Assembly: GCA_030734395.1 (NCBI GenBank)
Contig: JAUZTG010000029.1
Span: 3,472,001 to 3,536,000, forward strand
DNA from: Sarocladium kiliense
Lineage: Eukaryota > Ascomycota > Sordariomycetes > Hypocreales > Sarocladiaceae
Length of the DNA stretch: 64,000 nt
Reading direction: 5' to 3'
Position 1 is the stretch's first letter. The number at the start of each line of letters is the position of its first letter. Of this stretch, positions 46,733 to 57,911 are shown in pieces. Made by a program: the position numbers and the translations under genes. The notes beneath the pieces were generated by a model. That model did no database searches, was not told the DNA's origin, and worked only from the letters and a program-made list of their open reading frames with translations.

Positions 46733-47248
46733 CCAACGCGACTATGCATCAATTCAAGTAAATAACTCAACAATAACATAAGAAAAAATACAAATCTAAT
46801 CGCTAGTACTCTCATCAGCAGATAAGAGCACAATCTGACAGGTTCGCGCATTATGTCCAGCATTTCCGCACGTTCCACAGCGTCTTAGCTTCGTTTCTAC
46901 GCAAGGCTTCCGACCACTACCTTCCTGTATTTCTTGCTTTATCTGCACATCTGCCTCGTTTTGAGCTATCTAATTATATCCCTCAGCTAAAGACATAGCT
47001 CCGCTTTGTCTTAGGCGTTGCTTTTTTTGTCTTCGACGGCGGCTTAGGGTGTTATTTATCTCCTGAAGTGATTTAACCTCTGCTTTTAAAAGAGCCATTT
47101 GATGCATAACGATCGTTGTACCTTTCGCGAGATAGGAAATGCCTTTAATAATTGATATCGGCGAGCTTCCCTGATGACGAGAGATTCGGTCTGTGAGCAG
47201 CGATCTTTGCAGATCAGCCTCATTGCTGTTTGTTGGCGTTCAAGAGGT

Positions 47249-48447
47249 CTAAAGGTCGGGCAGGCTAGAAGAGGTGCTTAGAGGCGTTGGCGTCTTAAAC
47301 TTCACATCAAGCTTTAAAAGAACATATTCCGGGTTATGGGGTAAAAGCCCTGCGCCCTGGAAACCCCCTAGGATGTTCTTTTCTGTGAATGCCTTCTGAA
47401 AAGCGCTGAAAAACGCTGAAAAACGCTGGAAAGAAGTCTTCCTTTGAGATGTGGGTTGTACCTGCGCGCATCTTCTCCTCAATTTCTCGTCCATAGGCTT
47501 TCTTGAGCGGCCCAAAACAACTAATATCGAGTGGCTGAAGCATGTGAGATGAATGAGGAGGCATATAGAGCAGGATAATGTCCTTCTCTTTGTAGTAGCT
47601 GTCGAATTCGATGGATTAGTGACTTTCATAGCCATCTAGCACAAGGAGCCGATATTTGCCAACTGCGCGCGATTAAGTATGCTTCTCAAAATGCCGAATC
47701 TATTCTAGACCAATTTCATTTGTTGTCCAGCCGTTTGGAGATGTTGCGATAACCCAGTCGGGTGGTAGAGGGCTGTCTTTATACCAGCTAGAGAGGTGAT
47801 ATTAGCCGGCAACGACGATAAACAGCGGGACGCAGAACCCTTTCCCCCCAACGCCCTGAATCACAGTTGCCCATTCTCGATTACCAGGCTGCATTAGTTT
47901 CGTGTTTGAAACTCGTTCTGAGCTTGTAACTACCATGCCAGCCGAGATAACGCCCATCTGAAAGCCGGTCTCATCAAAGTTATAGATATCGTCGTCTGCG
48001 ATGCTATATTTCGCGATTATGTTCTCCACAAGAGAGAACCACGCGTTTATCGCGGCTAGATCTTCGCATAAGGCTCTTCTATAGTCGTATCTCCGAACTT
48101 GACGCGTCTTGAGCTTCTCATGGCGCGTAATAAAGCAATATGGCCAGCGGGTGCTAACTGGTGGCGCGCCACGCGCTGCAAGTAGAAGATTCGCTATTAT
48201 ACCCACACTACTGATCCGAGGGGAGCATGATCGCGAATCTAGATCAATTATTCTCTTAATAATTACCTTCTCTTCTAGCTCTATCAGTTTCGCAGAGTTG
48301 GGCGGGTTATCACGTCGTGGAGTCATGCCGTTATGTCGGCGGCTTAGTATTACGCGGCTAACTTTGTAGATCTTTGTAGCGCTTCGAACACTTAAAGATG
48401 GGTCTTTTTAGATAGCTTAAAGAGCGAGGTTGATACTGGCGTCTTTA
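47249..48447 (-). pseudogene. Broken DDE_1 transposase
   Basis: Minus-strand reading shows an HTH-like N-terminal part (SVRSATKIYKVSRVILSRRH), the DDE domain with FDETGFQMG, then VLDGYESH and PHSSHMLQPLDISCFGPLKK. The frame is interrupted by at least six stops: two near the N-terminus, then after FIVVAG, GLE, EKHT and ESH. Every stop is TAA or TAG where CAA or TGG would fit, that is a C-to-T change in a CpA context on one strand or the other, as RIP makes. A 10-bp tandem repeat near 47396-47425 also shifts the frame. The element cannot supply its own transposase, but its intact ends could be moved by one supplied in trans. Confidence 0.88.
47396..47425. repeat. 10-bp tandem repeat, three units
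   Basis: Three near-identical units (CTGAAAAGCG, then CTGAAAAACG twice) inside the transposase remnant. The reading frame before and after differs, so the repeat expansion probably caused the frameshift. Confidence 0.8.
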
Positions 48448-48516
48448 CAGGGCGTTTCTATGATTTATAGAGGAGGAAAGGGTGATGAAAGGTTGAAGAG
48501 TGGATTATTACGATGA

Positions 48517-48560
48517 GGTGGCTCACTCGGTGACATGGCTCACTCGGTGTACAAGTACGT
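48517..48560 (-). repeat. Right terminal inverted repeat
   Basis: The reverse complement of the left repeat over all 44 bases, followed by the TA target duplication. Confidence 0.95.
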
Positions 48561-50457
48561 TATAGATTCTTACTACAGAATTTTCACGTCAGATACATAC
48601 ATTGTCAAAAATGTTTGTTCAACCAGTTTTCTTCCTTTATATATTATGAGACATATTGTGGGCATTGTTGCTGTCAGCCGTCAGGGCAATCGTCAAGGTA
48701 AGCCTTGCAGGCAATTTGCCTGCGAAATGCTGATCCGGGTGTTAGCCAACTCGTCTACCGAGGTTTCGGTGCAGGCAGGGAAAAGAAGTAACAAGACAAA
48801 ACGCGTCAGGGTGAGAGATGGGGCGATGAGGAATGGAGGATCCTATCAAATACTGATCACTCATTAATCATCTCGTTGCGCACTCGGCGACTTGGACGCG
48901 TTCCTCTTCGCTTTTGGTGTAAAGTCAAGTCAGTCCACAGAGTGTGCACAGACTTTCGCGGCGGCCGCCCCTAAGACTCTTAGAGACTTGTAGCTTGTTG
49001 CCCTGAAGATCGCTGCAAGGGCCTTTCGCAATCCTCAAGGGTCAGTTCTGCAACACCTGCGAGATGTGCGACTGCAGCAAGTTGATCCCTTCCAATAATG
49101 GGCAAAGTCCAAACACGTTGCTGATGTATGCCGATCATCGCAATGCCAACCGCCAGCCTCGCGTCCCTTAATCGTCTGAACTTTTCGACCTTCCCCTTAT
49201 AGGTTGTCAGATGCAATGGTTCGACTGGAAAAGGAGTTATTATCCTATGAAGAAGGGCTGTACACAATGCAACACTAAATGTAGATCCCTTCTTCATACA
49301 ATCGGAAACGGCGTATTTCGTACCAGTAGCGCCGCGTTGGAGAACTCCCTAGCAGTCCATCTGCTGATCATCACCGAGCCACCACCCAATCAGCTCTCCG
49401 TCGCATTCTGATGGAACAATCGAAGTTGGAAGGTGCCTCGACAGCTCCAAGGCTTAGCAACCCCGTTCTGAATCGTAAACTCGACGAACATCGCAAATGT
49501 GCCAAGGAAGGATTAAGCTGCAGCGCCTAGACGTGAAGACGCGGCCACTTCTCGGGAAAATGACACTGTGGCTTATTTCTTTTGGGGCCTCTCAGACTAT
49601 GGTACTTTGGGGTAGCGGCATGTGACTACGGTACTGCCGATGATGCTATGAGCTGGTTTACTTCCTGCCGAATGTTCAATCGGCAGACTGCGGCTGGCAC
49701 TGCACCGTTGTAGTACTGGGGTATTTCCCTAATGGTGTAGTCCTGCGGCAGTTGGTGTAGGGCTCTCGAGCCATTGGCTAGCCTTCTCCTCGAAAATATG
49801 CCCGAGATAGGAAGCCATGGCTCAGCTGACTGCATCACTTCACTGTATCGAATGGAACATGGTTATAATACTGTCCTATCAAAGTTCGATAGATATTACA
49901 AGTATCTCTACTGGCCTCGATTTTACTATGTGAATCTACCGTGCTTTGGACATATTTTCAAGCTGCCAGGCTTGGGATTGTGCAAGGCCAGGCTGCCAAT
50001 GCTCATTGAGCTATAGAGGTCATCTATGTGAGTTCTCACCTACATTAGCTCTGGGTCTCCATCTGCGCTAGCTCCTGCACCCCAAGAGCCGTTGCATTGC
50101 GTGGAGCTCACATCTTCAAAGCTGCCTTTTAGGGACGAAGGCGGAAGCTATGGATGTCTTGAGAAGGACCATGGAAGGCTCTGAGGATTCCTCCGTTCAC
50201 GGACGGCGGTAACGTTTCAAAGCGAATTAGGAAGGAGGTCGTTACCGAGGAGCTTACGGACCATAGTCGGACATTAGACATGCAGCCTCTCTTCTCATGT
50301 CAACTAGGATATCAACGTCGTAAACAAGTATAAATAACCAGGGATGGACTGATCAATTCAGACAGTCCAGAGCAGCACCATCTAGTTATCCCGCTCACGA
50401 CTATTCCACATCACCACTTGCTTCTATATCTTTATCCTCAGAGCATTACCAGTAAAC
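48561..50457. other. Intergenic region between transposon and protease
   Basis: 1.9 kb with no supported gene. Small frames (48535-48867, 49774-50016) start in or beside repeat sequence and show no domain. The last 130 bases form the protease promoter. Confidence 0.45.
50329..50336 (+). promoter_or_regulatory. TATA box of the protease gene
   Basis: TATAAATA lies 122 bases before the ATG at 50458, with a C/A-rich leader between. A clear TATA box is typical of regulated, highly expressed secreted enzymes in fungi. Confidence 0.6.
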
Positions 50458-51585
50458 ATGGAGCTCCCAAGCCTCATCGTCGCTCTTGCAGCTATTCTGC
50501 CCCTGGCTTATGGTGCCCCTATGGACGCCGCTACCAACCTTTCCCCTAAGGTCCTCGCTGCCATGAAGCGGGACTTGGGACTTGACGCCAGGGACGCCAC
50601 TGCTCGTGTCACATTCGAGCGTCGCGCTGGTGATGTTATTGAGGAACTTCGCAATACTCTGGGAGACTCATTCGCTGGTGCTTGGGTTAAGGATGGCAAG
50701 GTCATCAACGTTGGTGTCACTGACAAAGCCTTGACATCCAAGGTCAAGGAGGCTGGCGCCGAGCCCACCGTCTTCAGGAACAGCCTTAACAAGCTGCAAG
50801 AGGCAAAGAAGGAGCTTGATAAGATCATCAAGGAGCAGCCCAAGACCCTCAGCACCTCTGGCAAGCCAGGCATCGCAACTTACTACGTCGATATTGAGAC
50901 AAACAAGCTTGTCATCACGGCCCTCTCCAGCGGCGTCACTCAGGCGGAGACCCTGGCTAAGGAGGTCGGCCTCTCTGAGTCTGAGTTCGAGGTGCGCAAG
51001 ACCGAGAAGTTGCCCACCACTTACATCCTCGGTGGCGATGCCTACGTTATCAACAACAGTGCCGTTTGCTCTGTTGGATTTGCTGTCTCTGGTGGCTTCG
51101 TTTCAGCTGGTCACTGTGGTGGTCAAGGCAGCCCCGTCACTTCCACTGACGGCGGCGCTCTTGGAACCATTGAGGGATCCGTCTTCCCCGGCGATGCCGA
51201 TATGTCCTTCATCCGAACCGTTGACGGCACCGACCTTCCCGGCATTGTCGGCACCTACGGCAACGGCGATCAGGCCATCTTCGGCAGCAATGTCGCTCCC
51301 ATTGGTTCTGGCATCTGCCGCTCTGGTACTACTTCCGGCTACCACTGCGGTGAGCTCAATGCCTACGATGTCACTGTCAACTACGATGTTGGACCTGTCT
51401 TCGGCCTCACCCAGACCTCTGCATGTGCTGAGCCTGGTGACTCTGGCGGCTCTTTCTTCGCGGGCGACCAGGCCCAGGGTGTTACTTCGGGAGGTTCTGG
51501 CGATTGCACAAGCGGAGGTCAGACCTTCTACCAGCCCGTGAATGAGATCTTGGAGACTTACGGTCTCTCGCTCAACACGGCTTAA
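50458..51585 (+). CDS. Secreted alpha-lytic/streptogrisin-like serine protease (S1E type)
   Basis: A single exon encodes 375 residues. The signal peptide is about residues 1-19 (MELPSLIVALAAILPLAYG). A long pro-region follows to about 186, then a trypsin-fold domain. The triad is visible: His219 (SAGHCGG), Asp248 (GDADMSFI) and Ser329 (GDSGGS). Cysteines pair as expected for S1E: 204-220, 287-297 and 323-350. The pro-region resembles the folding chaperone of bacterial alpha-lytic protease. Such pre-pro enzymes are common in actinobacteria and patchy in fungi, so an old horizontal transfer is likely. Lack of introns in an intron-rich neighbourhood agrees with this. It probably digests protein outside the cell. 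Confidence 0.93.
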   Translation: MELPSLIVALAAILPLAYGAPMDAATNLSPKVLAAMKRDLGLDARDATARVTFERRAGDVIEELRNTLGDSFAGAWVKDGKVINVGVTDKALTSKVKEAGAEPTVFRNSLNKLQEAKKELDKIIKEQPKTLSTSGKPGIATYYVDIETNKLVITALSSGVTQAETLAKEVGLSESEFEVRKTEKLPTTYILGGDAYVINNSAVCSVGFAVSGGFVSAGHCGGQGSPVTSTDGGALGTIEGSVFPGDADMSFIRTVDGTDLPGIVGTYGNGDQAIFGSNVAPIGSGICRSGTTSGYHCGELNAYDVTVNYDVGPVFGLTQTSACAEPGDSGGSFFAGDQAQGVTSGGSGDCTSGGQTFYQPVNEILETYGLSLNTA

Positions 51586-51867
51586 GTTGCGTGCTGTTCA
51601 ATAGCAAAGGATCTAGGGTTTCTGACTGTACATAACTTATTTGTCTATATTTGGAAGTTTTCATTACATGAGAATCCTAGCCTCTTTAGATCGTGTTTGT
51701 CGTCGCCCTACAGAAGCGTCAGATCGGACACTGGCTGAATCGAGCGAGGTTGCTCACAATCCGAACACACGCACTTGTAAGATTTGTCATGCAATGGTAT
51801 TGATTAAATACATAGCTCGTAACTACTACATGGTAACGCCTCATCCTCGACAAGTGATCATCTCCGC

Positions 51868-53763
51868 TTAACCCCGGCCAACGCGAATAACGCCTGCCGC
51901 CATCAGCTTCTGGATCTTGGTCCGCACCTGCGGGTTCTTCATGTGCTCCTGCAGTGCCTGGGGGTTTGACTGCGCTTGTTGAAGGATAGACTGCATGACG
52001 GGGTCTTGCATGATGCTCATGATCTGTAAAGCAGAATGTTGTCAGTCTCTTCCCGCCTGGGAGCTTCAGGGTAAGGCGACTTACCTCGGGGTCGTTTGCC
52101 AGTCTCTCCCTTGTCTGCTCCTCCGTCTCGTTGTCTCGTGCCGCATACATAGAGCTGTACGCCTTCTGTTGCTGCTGCTCAATCTCACGTGCGTTTGCGC
52201 CGTTGTGGTATTGGTTGTCAATCTCCTGTGCCTCTGCGCAAGCATCAACGCAGTCGGAGAACTTGCGCATACCGAAGTAAGCCTGTGCCTTGCGAATATA
52301 AGCCCTGATGAATTTGGGGTCCTTCTTGATCGCCATGTTGCAGTCCTCCACTGCACTAGGGAACTCGAAGAGTTTGATGAAAGCTGCAGCACGGTTGCTG
52401 TAGCCACGGGGGTCATCGGGTGCGCGCTTGATCATCTCGGTGTACGCAGCGACGGCACCGGGGAAGTCCATCTCCTTGAACTTCTTATTGCCTTCCTCAC
52501 GAGCCTGTTCGGCCTTCTCGGGGTCGATGTAGGCAGCCTTCGCCGCTTCAACCTTGCTCTTCTCGGCGGCGCGAAGTTTGTTGAGAACTTCGGGTGTGCG
52601 GTGCTCGCGAAGGGAGCGCTGGTAGTACTCAACGGCCTTCTCAAGGTCACCTTGCTTCTCGTACGCGGAGCCAATGCGTGCAAGGCTCTTGGCAATGAGC
52701 TTGAAGTCGGCATAGATCTCGCGACCCTCCTCGACAGCCTTCTCGCAGGTCTCGATACACTTCTCGTAGTCGCCCTTCTCGAAGTAGGCGGCGCCGAGGT
52801 TGTTCAAGTAGGTGATGTCCTTGTGCAGTTCCCATGCCTTGCTGTAGTGAGCAATGGCTTCATCGAAGTTGCGCTTCTTGTAGTTCTCGGTTCCCAGTGC
52901 CTTCTCCTTGTCTGCAGCCTCCTTGGCCTTCTTCTTTTCCAGTGCCTCCTCATCGAGCTCCTCCTCCGGCTCAGGTTGCGGCTCAGGTGCCTTCTTCGCA
53001 GGCTCAGGCTGCTTTGGCTCGGCCGGCGCATCGGGCATGGGTTCGTCGCCACCGCGCATCTCCATGTCGACGCCCATGAGAACACCGAGGACCTGAATCA
53101 TTCTAGGATCTGAGAAGAGTTCTTGTGCGTTGTTGGGGTTCTGCTGAATCTGCTGGAGCTTGGCCATGAAGGAGGGGTCGGCGAGGAGGGAGCTGGTCTT
53201 GGGGTTGTTGGCAAGCTTCTGAATGAGTTGAGGGTCTTTGAACATGCTACCAAGTCCACCCATGGGATCACCACCCATACCGCCTATGAAGTGTTAGCAC
53301 GTGGTATCTGTATCGCTTGTCGAAGAGTACGTACCCATCTCGGCATCCATGGCCTTCTTGACAGAAGCGAGGCCGCTCTTGAGCTGAGCATTGGCAGCAT
53401 CGTGCTTCAGACCCTCTTCGTAGGCATCGTTTGCGCCGACCAGGTCACCCTGACCGTGCAGAGCAGCGCCTTTGCGTCCCCAGCCCTTGGCCCAGTCCGG
53501 CTTGATCTCGGTAGTCTTCTCAGCGTCCTTCAGAGCATTGTCCCACTCCTTCTTCGAAGCATATGCGGCCGATCGGTTGCTGTAGAGGATGTGGTTGTCG
53601 GGCTGGAGGGCGATAGCTTGGGTGAAAGCGTCACTTAGAAACGAAAAAAGCTTTAGTGAAGTTCAATAGCACTGAATTGGAACGGAAACACATACATGGC
53701 TTCGTCGAACTGCTTGCTGGCGATGAAGGCATTGCCCTTCGCCTTGAGCTCGTCGGCAGACAT
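51868..53763 (-). CDS. STI1: STI1/Hop co-chaperone
   Basis: Four minus-strand exons (53696-53763, 53335-53633, 52085-53283, 51868-52023) encode 573 residues. Order: TPR1 (from LKAKGNAFIASKQFDEAI), a first STI1/DP domain (FKDPQLIQKLANNPKTSSLL), a Pro/Glu linker (EPKQPEPAKKAPEPQPEPEE), TPR2A (EKALGTENYKKRNFDEAIAH), TPR2B (AREEGNKKFKEMDFPGAVAA) and a final DP2 domain (IMSIMQDPVMQSILQQAQS). Sti1 bridges Hsp70 and Hsp90 in the cytosol and passes clients between them. The length is close to that of other fungal Sti1 proteins. The last exon is separated by a 61-bp intron that is easily missed, and readthrough would give a wrong tail. Confidence 0.96.
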
Positions 53764-54426
53764 GGTAAGCTCGGAAGGTGGGGTAGTGGTATCGCGAGGT
53801 GAAAGAGTGATGTCGGGTCAATAGTATATGAACTCAGTTTCAGTACGAAGAGAGATCAGTCAGGGTATCACGAGTTTCTTGGGAGAGCAAGAGAGAAGTT
53901 GCAGACTCGAGCTGGGAGGTGGGACGAGGCTCGAAGAAGAATGCCCATGGCGCATTTTCTAGCTGCTTCCACGGCCGTTTCTATGGCAGCTCCAGTCTCC
54001 AGGGTCTGCAGAGGCGGCGGAGGCAGCAGCTGTGCCCCACAAGATACCCCACTTGGGGACAAAACCCTTACCCTTGCCTGACCCTAACCCAGCCGGGTCA
54101 TTTTTAGAAGCGCAGCTCTTCCGTTCCGATCCGCGCCTAATGAAGCTGGCTCACTCCACAGTGGACGTATCCCCCTGCCGCCGCATCCCTGTAGGGCACC
54201 GCGAAACACGTCGCCAGGGGGTGACGCTGACGTTTCGAAGGGGGGCACCTGTGCGGTTCTGACTTCAGCTTCCCTGTCACAAGCTCCCTCCCGCAAACTT
54301 CAACATCTCGCACTTTAAAGTTACGACGACGTGTCCTGTGGCATCGCGATGCATTGGTCTCGTTCACAAACAGTCCCTTCTACATAATATCGGAAAAGTC
54401 GCTGGGGAATTGCTTGCACATCGACC
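53764..54426. other. Divergent promoter region (STI1 / ZIP transporter)
   Basis: 663 bases between two divergent genes. It contains several GAA and TTC triplets that could form heat-shock elements, but no clean array. No gene is supported. Confidence 0.5.
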
Positions 54427-55885
54427 ATGGAGGACTTATTACAAAGTAGAGGTTCGTTTTCCTCCCTCGAAGTACTCTCTGGTGCAGTCCTAACCCAAGT
54501 TATCTCGACAGATGCAACGTGGGCGACCGTCTCGACAGACTTATTGCTTGCAGAGTTAAGAAGGCGTGGTGAGGATGAAGCTGAGCGTCCGCAGTGTGGT
54601 GGAAAGAACGGCGGTTGGTATGACACAGCGGCGCATGTCGTCGCCCTCGTCCTCATCCTCGTCGTCAGCACTTTGAGTAAGCTACACGGCAGCCAATACT
54701 CCATGATCTACTCATAGCTAACCTCGTGCAGGCTGTGCCTTTCCTCTAGTATCGAAACGAGCCCTCGCGAACAACAAGAGAAGTAAGACCATCCTCGGCC
54801 ATCTCCAATTCGCCGGTACCGGTGTCGTCCTCGCGACATGTTTTTGTCACCTCCTTCCGACCGCTTTCGAGTCTCTTACCGATCCATGTCTCCCCGATGC
54901 GATACGTGCATACCCGCCACTCCCCGGTGCCATTGTGCTCGTCTCCTCCATTGTCGTCATTGGGCTTGAATCATACCTCACGACCAAAGGCGCAGGCCAC
55001 TCACACAGCCATAATCACGAATTCTGGGACGAAGATAGCGATGATCAGGCCGAGCTAGTTTCAAGACAAAATCGCAGCAACAGTGTTGGCGAGAGACGAA
55101 GAGGAGGGCGGCCATCCGATATTGCGCTTGATGACATGGAAGCTAGCCAGGGTCTTGTTGCTGGTGTTTCGCCCCTGCCGACATCGTCAAGCAATTCATC
55201 CAACCAGCAGAATGGCAAGGCTCGCGAAGGTGATTTTGATGACGGAGACTCGGATCTCGATCTGGATATGGATGAGCTTGATCCCGCTCCTGGCAACAGC
55301 AGTCGTGCCAGTCCTTATGCTTCACTCAAGCCTGGAAACACTGAGCGCCAGGGGTTGCCTTTGCACTCGCACTCGCATACCGGAGAAGTAGATCAGCACC
55401 GCCAATTGCTCCAATGTCTCCTTCTCGAGGCGGGCATCCTCTTCCACAGCATCTTCATTGGCATGGCTATTTCTGTCTCGACTGGTCCTGCCTTCATCAT
55501 CTTCCTAATCGCTATTTCCTTCCACCAATGCTTTGAGGGCATTGCACTCGGCGGTCGAATTGCTGCAATTCAGTTTCCCAAACGGTCTATTCGGCCTTGG
55601 CTTATGGTCCTGGCCTTTGGTCTCACCACTCCTCTCGGCCAGGCGATTGGTCTCGCCGTCCACGAGATGTACGACCCCCAAAGCATGGGAGGGCTGCTTG
55701 TGGTTGGAATAATGAATGCCATCTCTTCTGGTCTTTTGATCTATGCGGCGTTTGTGCAGCTTCTGTACGAGGACTTCCTGAGCGAGGATAGTTACAAGGT
55801 CTTAAGAGGGAAGAAGCGGTTACATGCATATCTGGCAATCGCAGCAGGATCATTCCTTATGGCTGCGGTCGGGGCGTTTGCTTGA
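54427..55885 (+). CDS. ZIP family zinc transporter
   Basis: Two exons (54427-54676, 54732-55885) give 467 residues. The layout is classic for fungal ZIP proteins: an N-terminal extracytosolic tail, three membrane helices (AAHVVALVLILVVST; GTGVVLATCFCHLLPTAF; AIVLVSSIVVIGLESYL), a His-rich and acidic variable loop (HSHSHNHEFWDEDSDD, then LDLDMDELD and LHSHSHT), and five more helices. TM4 holds HSIFIGMAISV and TM5 holds HQCFEGIALGG, the metal-binding His and Glu residues of the pore. It should import zinc (possibly iron) into the cytosol at the plasma membrane. Two His clusters in the loop suggest zinc sensing or turnover control. Confidence 0.94.
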
Positions 55886-56563
55886 TGAGATTTGTAACAT
55901 CTGCTTTGTATACTGGGTAGGATAAAGCATGCCGGGGGTCTGGCTGGCGTTCGGGTTCGTATGTGACTACATCCATTGAGGCGCGTCAGCACGCCTAGTC
56001 CATCTTCTATGTATTTCAATAAGTAATCCGGTTTGGACACTTCTTTCGTGGATAGGAGCCGAGTTCGGACAGCCAAGCGAGCGAATGGCAACGAGAGGGG
56101 CCGCTCGAATGACAACTTGAACGTGTGTTGGAGCAATGGAGAGAGCCAACTGACAGTCAGGTGCTTTGGGCACTTACGGGCTGTGTCTAGACCTTATCTA
56201 GCCTTTGCAGCCTTTGCACAAGTACCAAGACTGTTTTTGATACCTATAAATTGAGCATCCTAACTTCCAATCTCAAAGTAGAACTGTATTTCCGGTCAAA
56301 GCAGGGAAAAGCAGATGCGGAGGACTGGGGTAGCTCGGGCGGAAGCTTCACTGCCGTGGAGCTCCTCAGCTCCGCGTGTGCCAATCAAACAGGCCACATT
56401 AACAAGCTCATCTATAGGCCAGAACAAAATCCATGCATCGTAAGACCCTTCCCCAGACTCATGCAGAGAACGACCCATCACGCCATTGCTACAGCATGTA
56501 ATCGGAGCTAGAGACGCTGCTTGTACACATAAGCTTTCGTGTCACCCTTACCGGATCTTCAAG
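55886..56563. other. Intergenic region
   Basis: 680 bases between the ZIP transporter and the hemerythrin-domain gene. No supported feature. Confidence 0.45.
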
Positions 56564-57563
56564 ATGGCGACCTCACCATACATCCTCGTCGTCGCTACAG
56601 CACTCTTGTCCTTGCTACTGAGCCGCTCCCCTATCCTCATGGCGTCCTCACCTCCCACGAAAGTATGGGCGGACAGTCCAATGCGACTAGTTGCGACGCC
56701 GCAATTCGAGACACAGAAGGTAGCGTAATGGCTTTGGACCGTCCATAACTGGAACACACGCTGACTGTTCTCATCCAGACTGACCTATTCACAACGGGAG
56801 CGACGCACATGGCTCTGCTTCACAACTCCATTATCCGATCGTTTAACAGCATATACAACCAGGCGGAACATGTTGCGGAAGCGGATAAGTCGGATTTCAT
56901 CAACTACGCATTGACGTGGCACCGGTTTGTTGTGTCGCATCATGATGACGAAGAGGCAAACCTGTTCCCGAAGGTGGAGGAAGTCCTCGATGACAAGAAC
57001 ATATGGGAGGAGACGCACAAGGAGCACGGTAAGTCAGAGACTGAGATGGGTGTGTATTTTGAAGCACATGCTGATCACGCGATGCAGAAACCTTCCTCGA
57101 TGGCTTAGCGGAGTTCAAGAACTATCTCACATCTCTCTCGAACCCCTCTGAGTTCTCCGGCCCATCTCTCGTCCGCATCATTGACTCCTTCAAAACCCCC
57201 TTCGAGCACCACTTCCACCACGAAATCGTCATCATCGCCGCCCTGGCGAGCCACCCGAATGTTCCAGCACCCTCGACTCCAGCCCACGACTCAGCCTCTG
57301 CTATATTTAAGACGTGGGGTAAGAAGACAGTCAGCAAGGCTGGCATGACAGATGTGTTACCGTTCTTCTTGTTGAATTTGGACAGAACGGCAGAGGGAGG
57401 CATGTGGGCGAATTGGCCGCCTATGCCGGGGCCAATTCGGTGGATGATGGTTAATGTTGTGGGGAGTTGGTACGGCAACTGGTGGAAGTTTGCCAGCTGT
57501 GACAGTGCGGGCCAGCCGCGGGAGTTGTATGCGTTGAAAGGAGCACATGACGCGAAGGCTTGA
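56564..57563 (+). CDS. Hemerythrin (HHE) cation-binding domain protein
   Basis: Three exons (56564-56719, 56779-57028, 57088-57563) give 293 residues. The N-terminus is a signal or anchor (YILVVATALLSLLLSRSPIL). The four-helix HHE domain follows with metal ligands in order: HMALLHNSIIRSF, HRFVVSHHDDEEANLFP, EETHKEHG and FEHHFHHEIVIIAAL. A Trp-rich C-terminal segment (MWANWPPMPGPIRWMMVNVV) ends the protein. HHE domains bind a di-iron or similar centre and react with O2 or NO. The role in this fungus is unknown. The N-terminal hydrophobic stretch suggests it enters the secretory path or is membrane-bound, which is less usual for this family. Confidence 0.9.
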
Positions 57564-57911
57564 TGATCGGTTGTGAAGAAGAGGCCGATGTGGCAGCCCG
57601 TCACATCCTATGGCAAGTCGCGACTCAATGAGAACAAGCGTGACACGAGCTTCCAGATGAGCTGCTTGTCTGTGATGTGCGTACAGTTAGATCCAGCAAC
57701 TGCCATTATGCAGTGCATCAGTGCAGTGCAGCAGTCCGGCAATTCAAGATTACATGTTGCCGAGTTGCATTGGACGAGCCAGAGCAACACACCAAGAACG
57801 TAGGGAATACGATCACAGTCCGTCCTCGACTTTTGGACATACCTCACATCTCGTGGCTACTCCGTGTATCGGAGACTCAAAGTGACCAACTGCACAGTCA
57901 ACGTTGGCACC
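57564..57911. other. Short intergenic region
   Basis: 348 bases between two genes on the same strand. Nothing recognised. Confidence 0.45.

Larger units (their letters stand above)
46689..48560 (-). mobile_element. Pogo/Fot1-like (Tc1/mariner superfamily) DNA transposon
   Basis: An 1872-bp element with perfect 44-bp terminal inverted repeats (46689-46732 and 48517-48560), flanked by TA on both sides (46687-46688 and 48561-48562), the target duplication of this superfamily. It carries one minus-strand transposase frame, now a pseudogene. Length, TA target and DDE_1-type transposase (YNFDETGFQMG) fit the Fot1/Tan1 branch of pogo elements found in ascomycetes. Confidence 0.93.

Noticed and set aside
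50816..51541. A 241-codon frame inside the protease gene
   Set aside because: It is a Ser/Pro/Leu-rich shadow in the second frame. The protease frame has the catalytic triad.
51995..53113. A 372-codon plus-strand frame
   Set aside because: It is antisense to STI1 exon 3. The Leu/Val-rich composition is what reversed Glu/Lys/Ala codons give.
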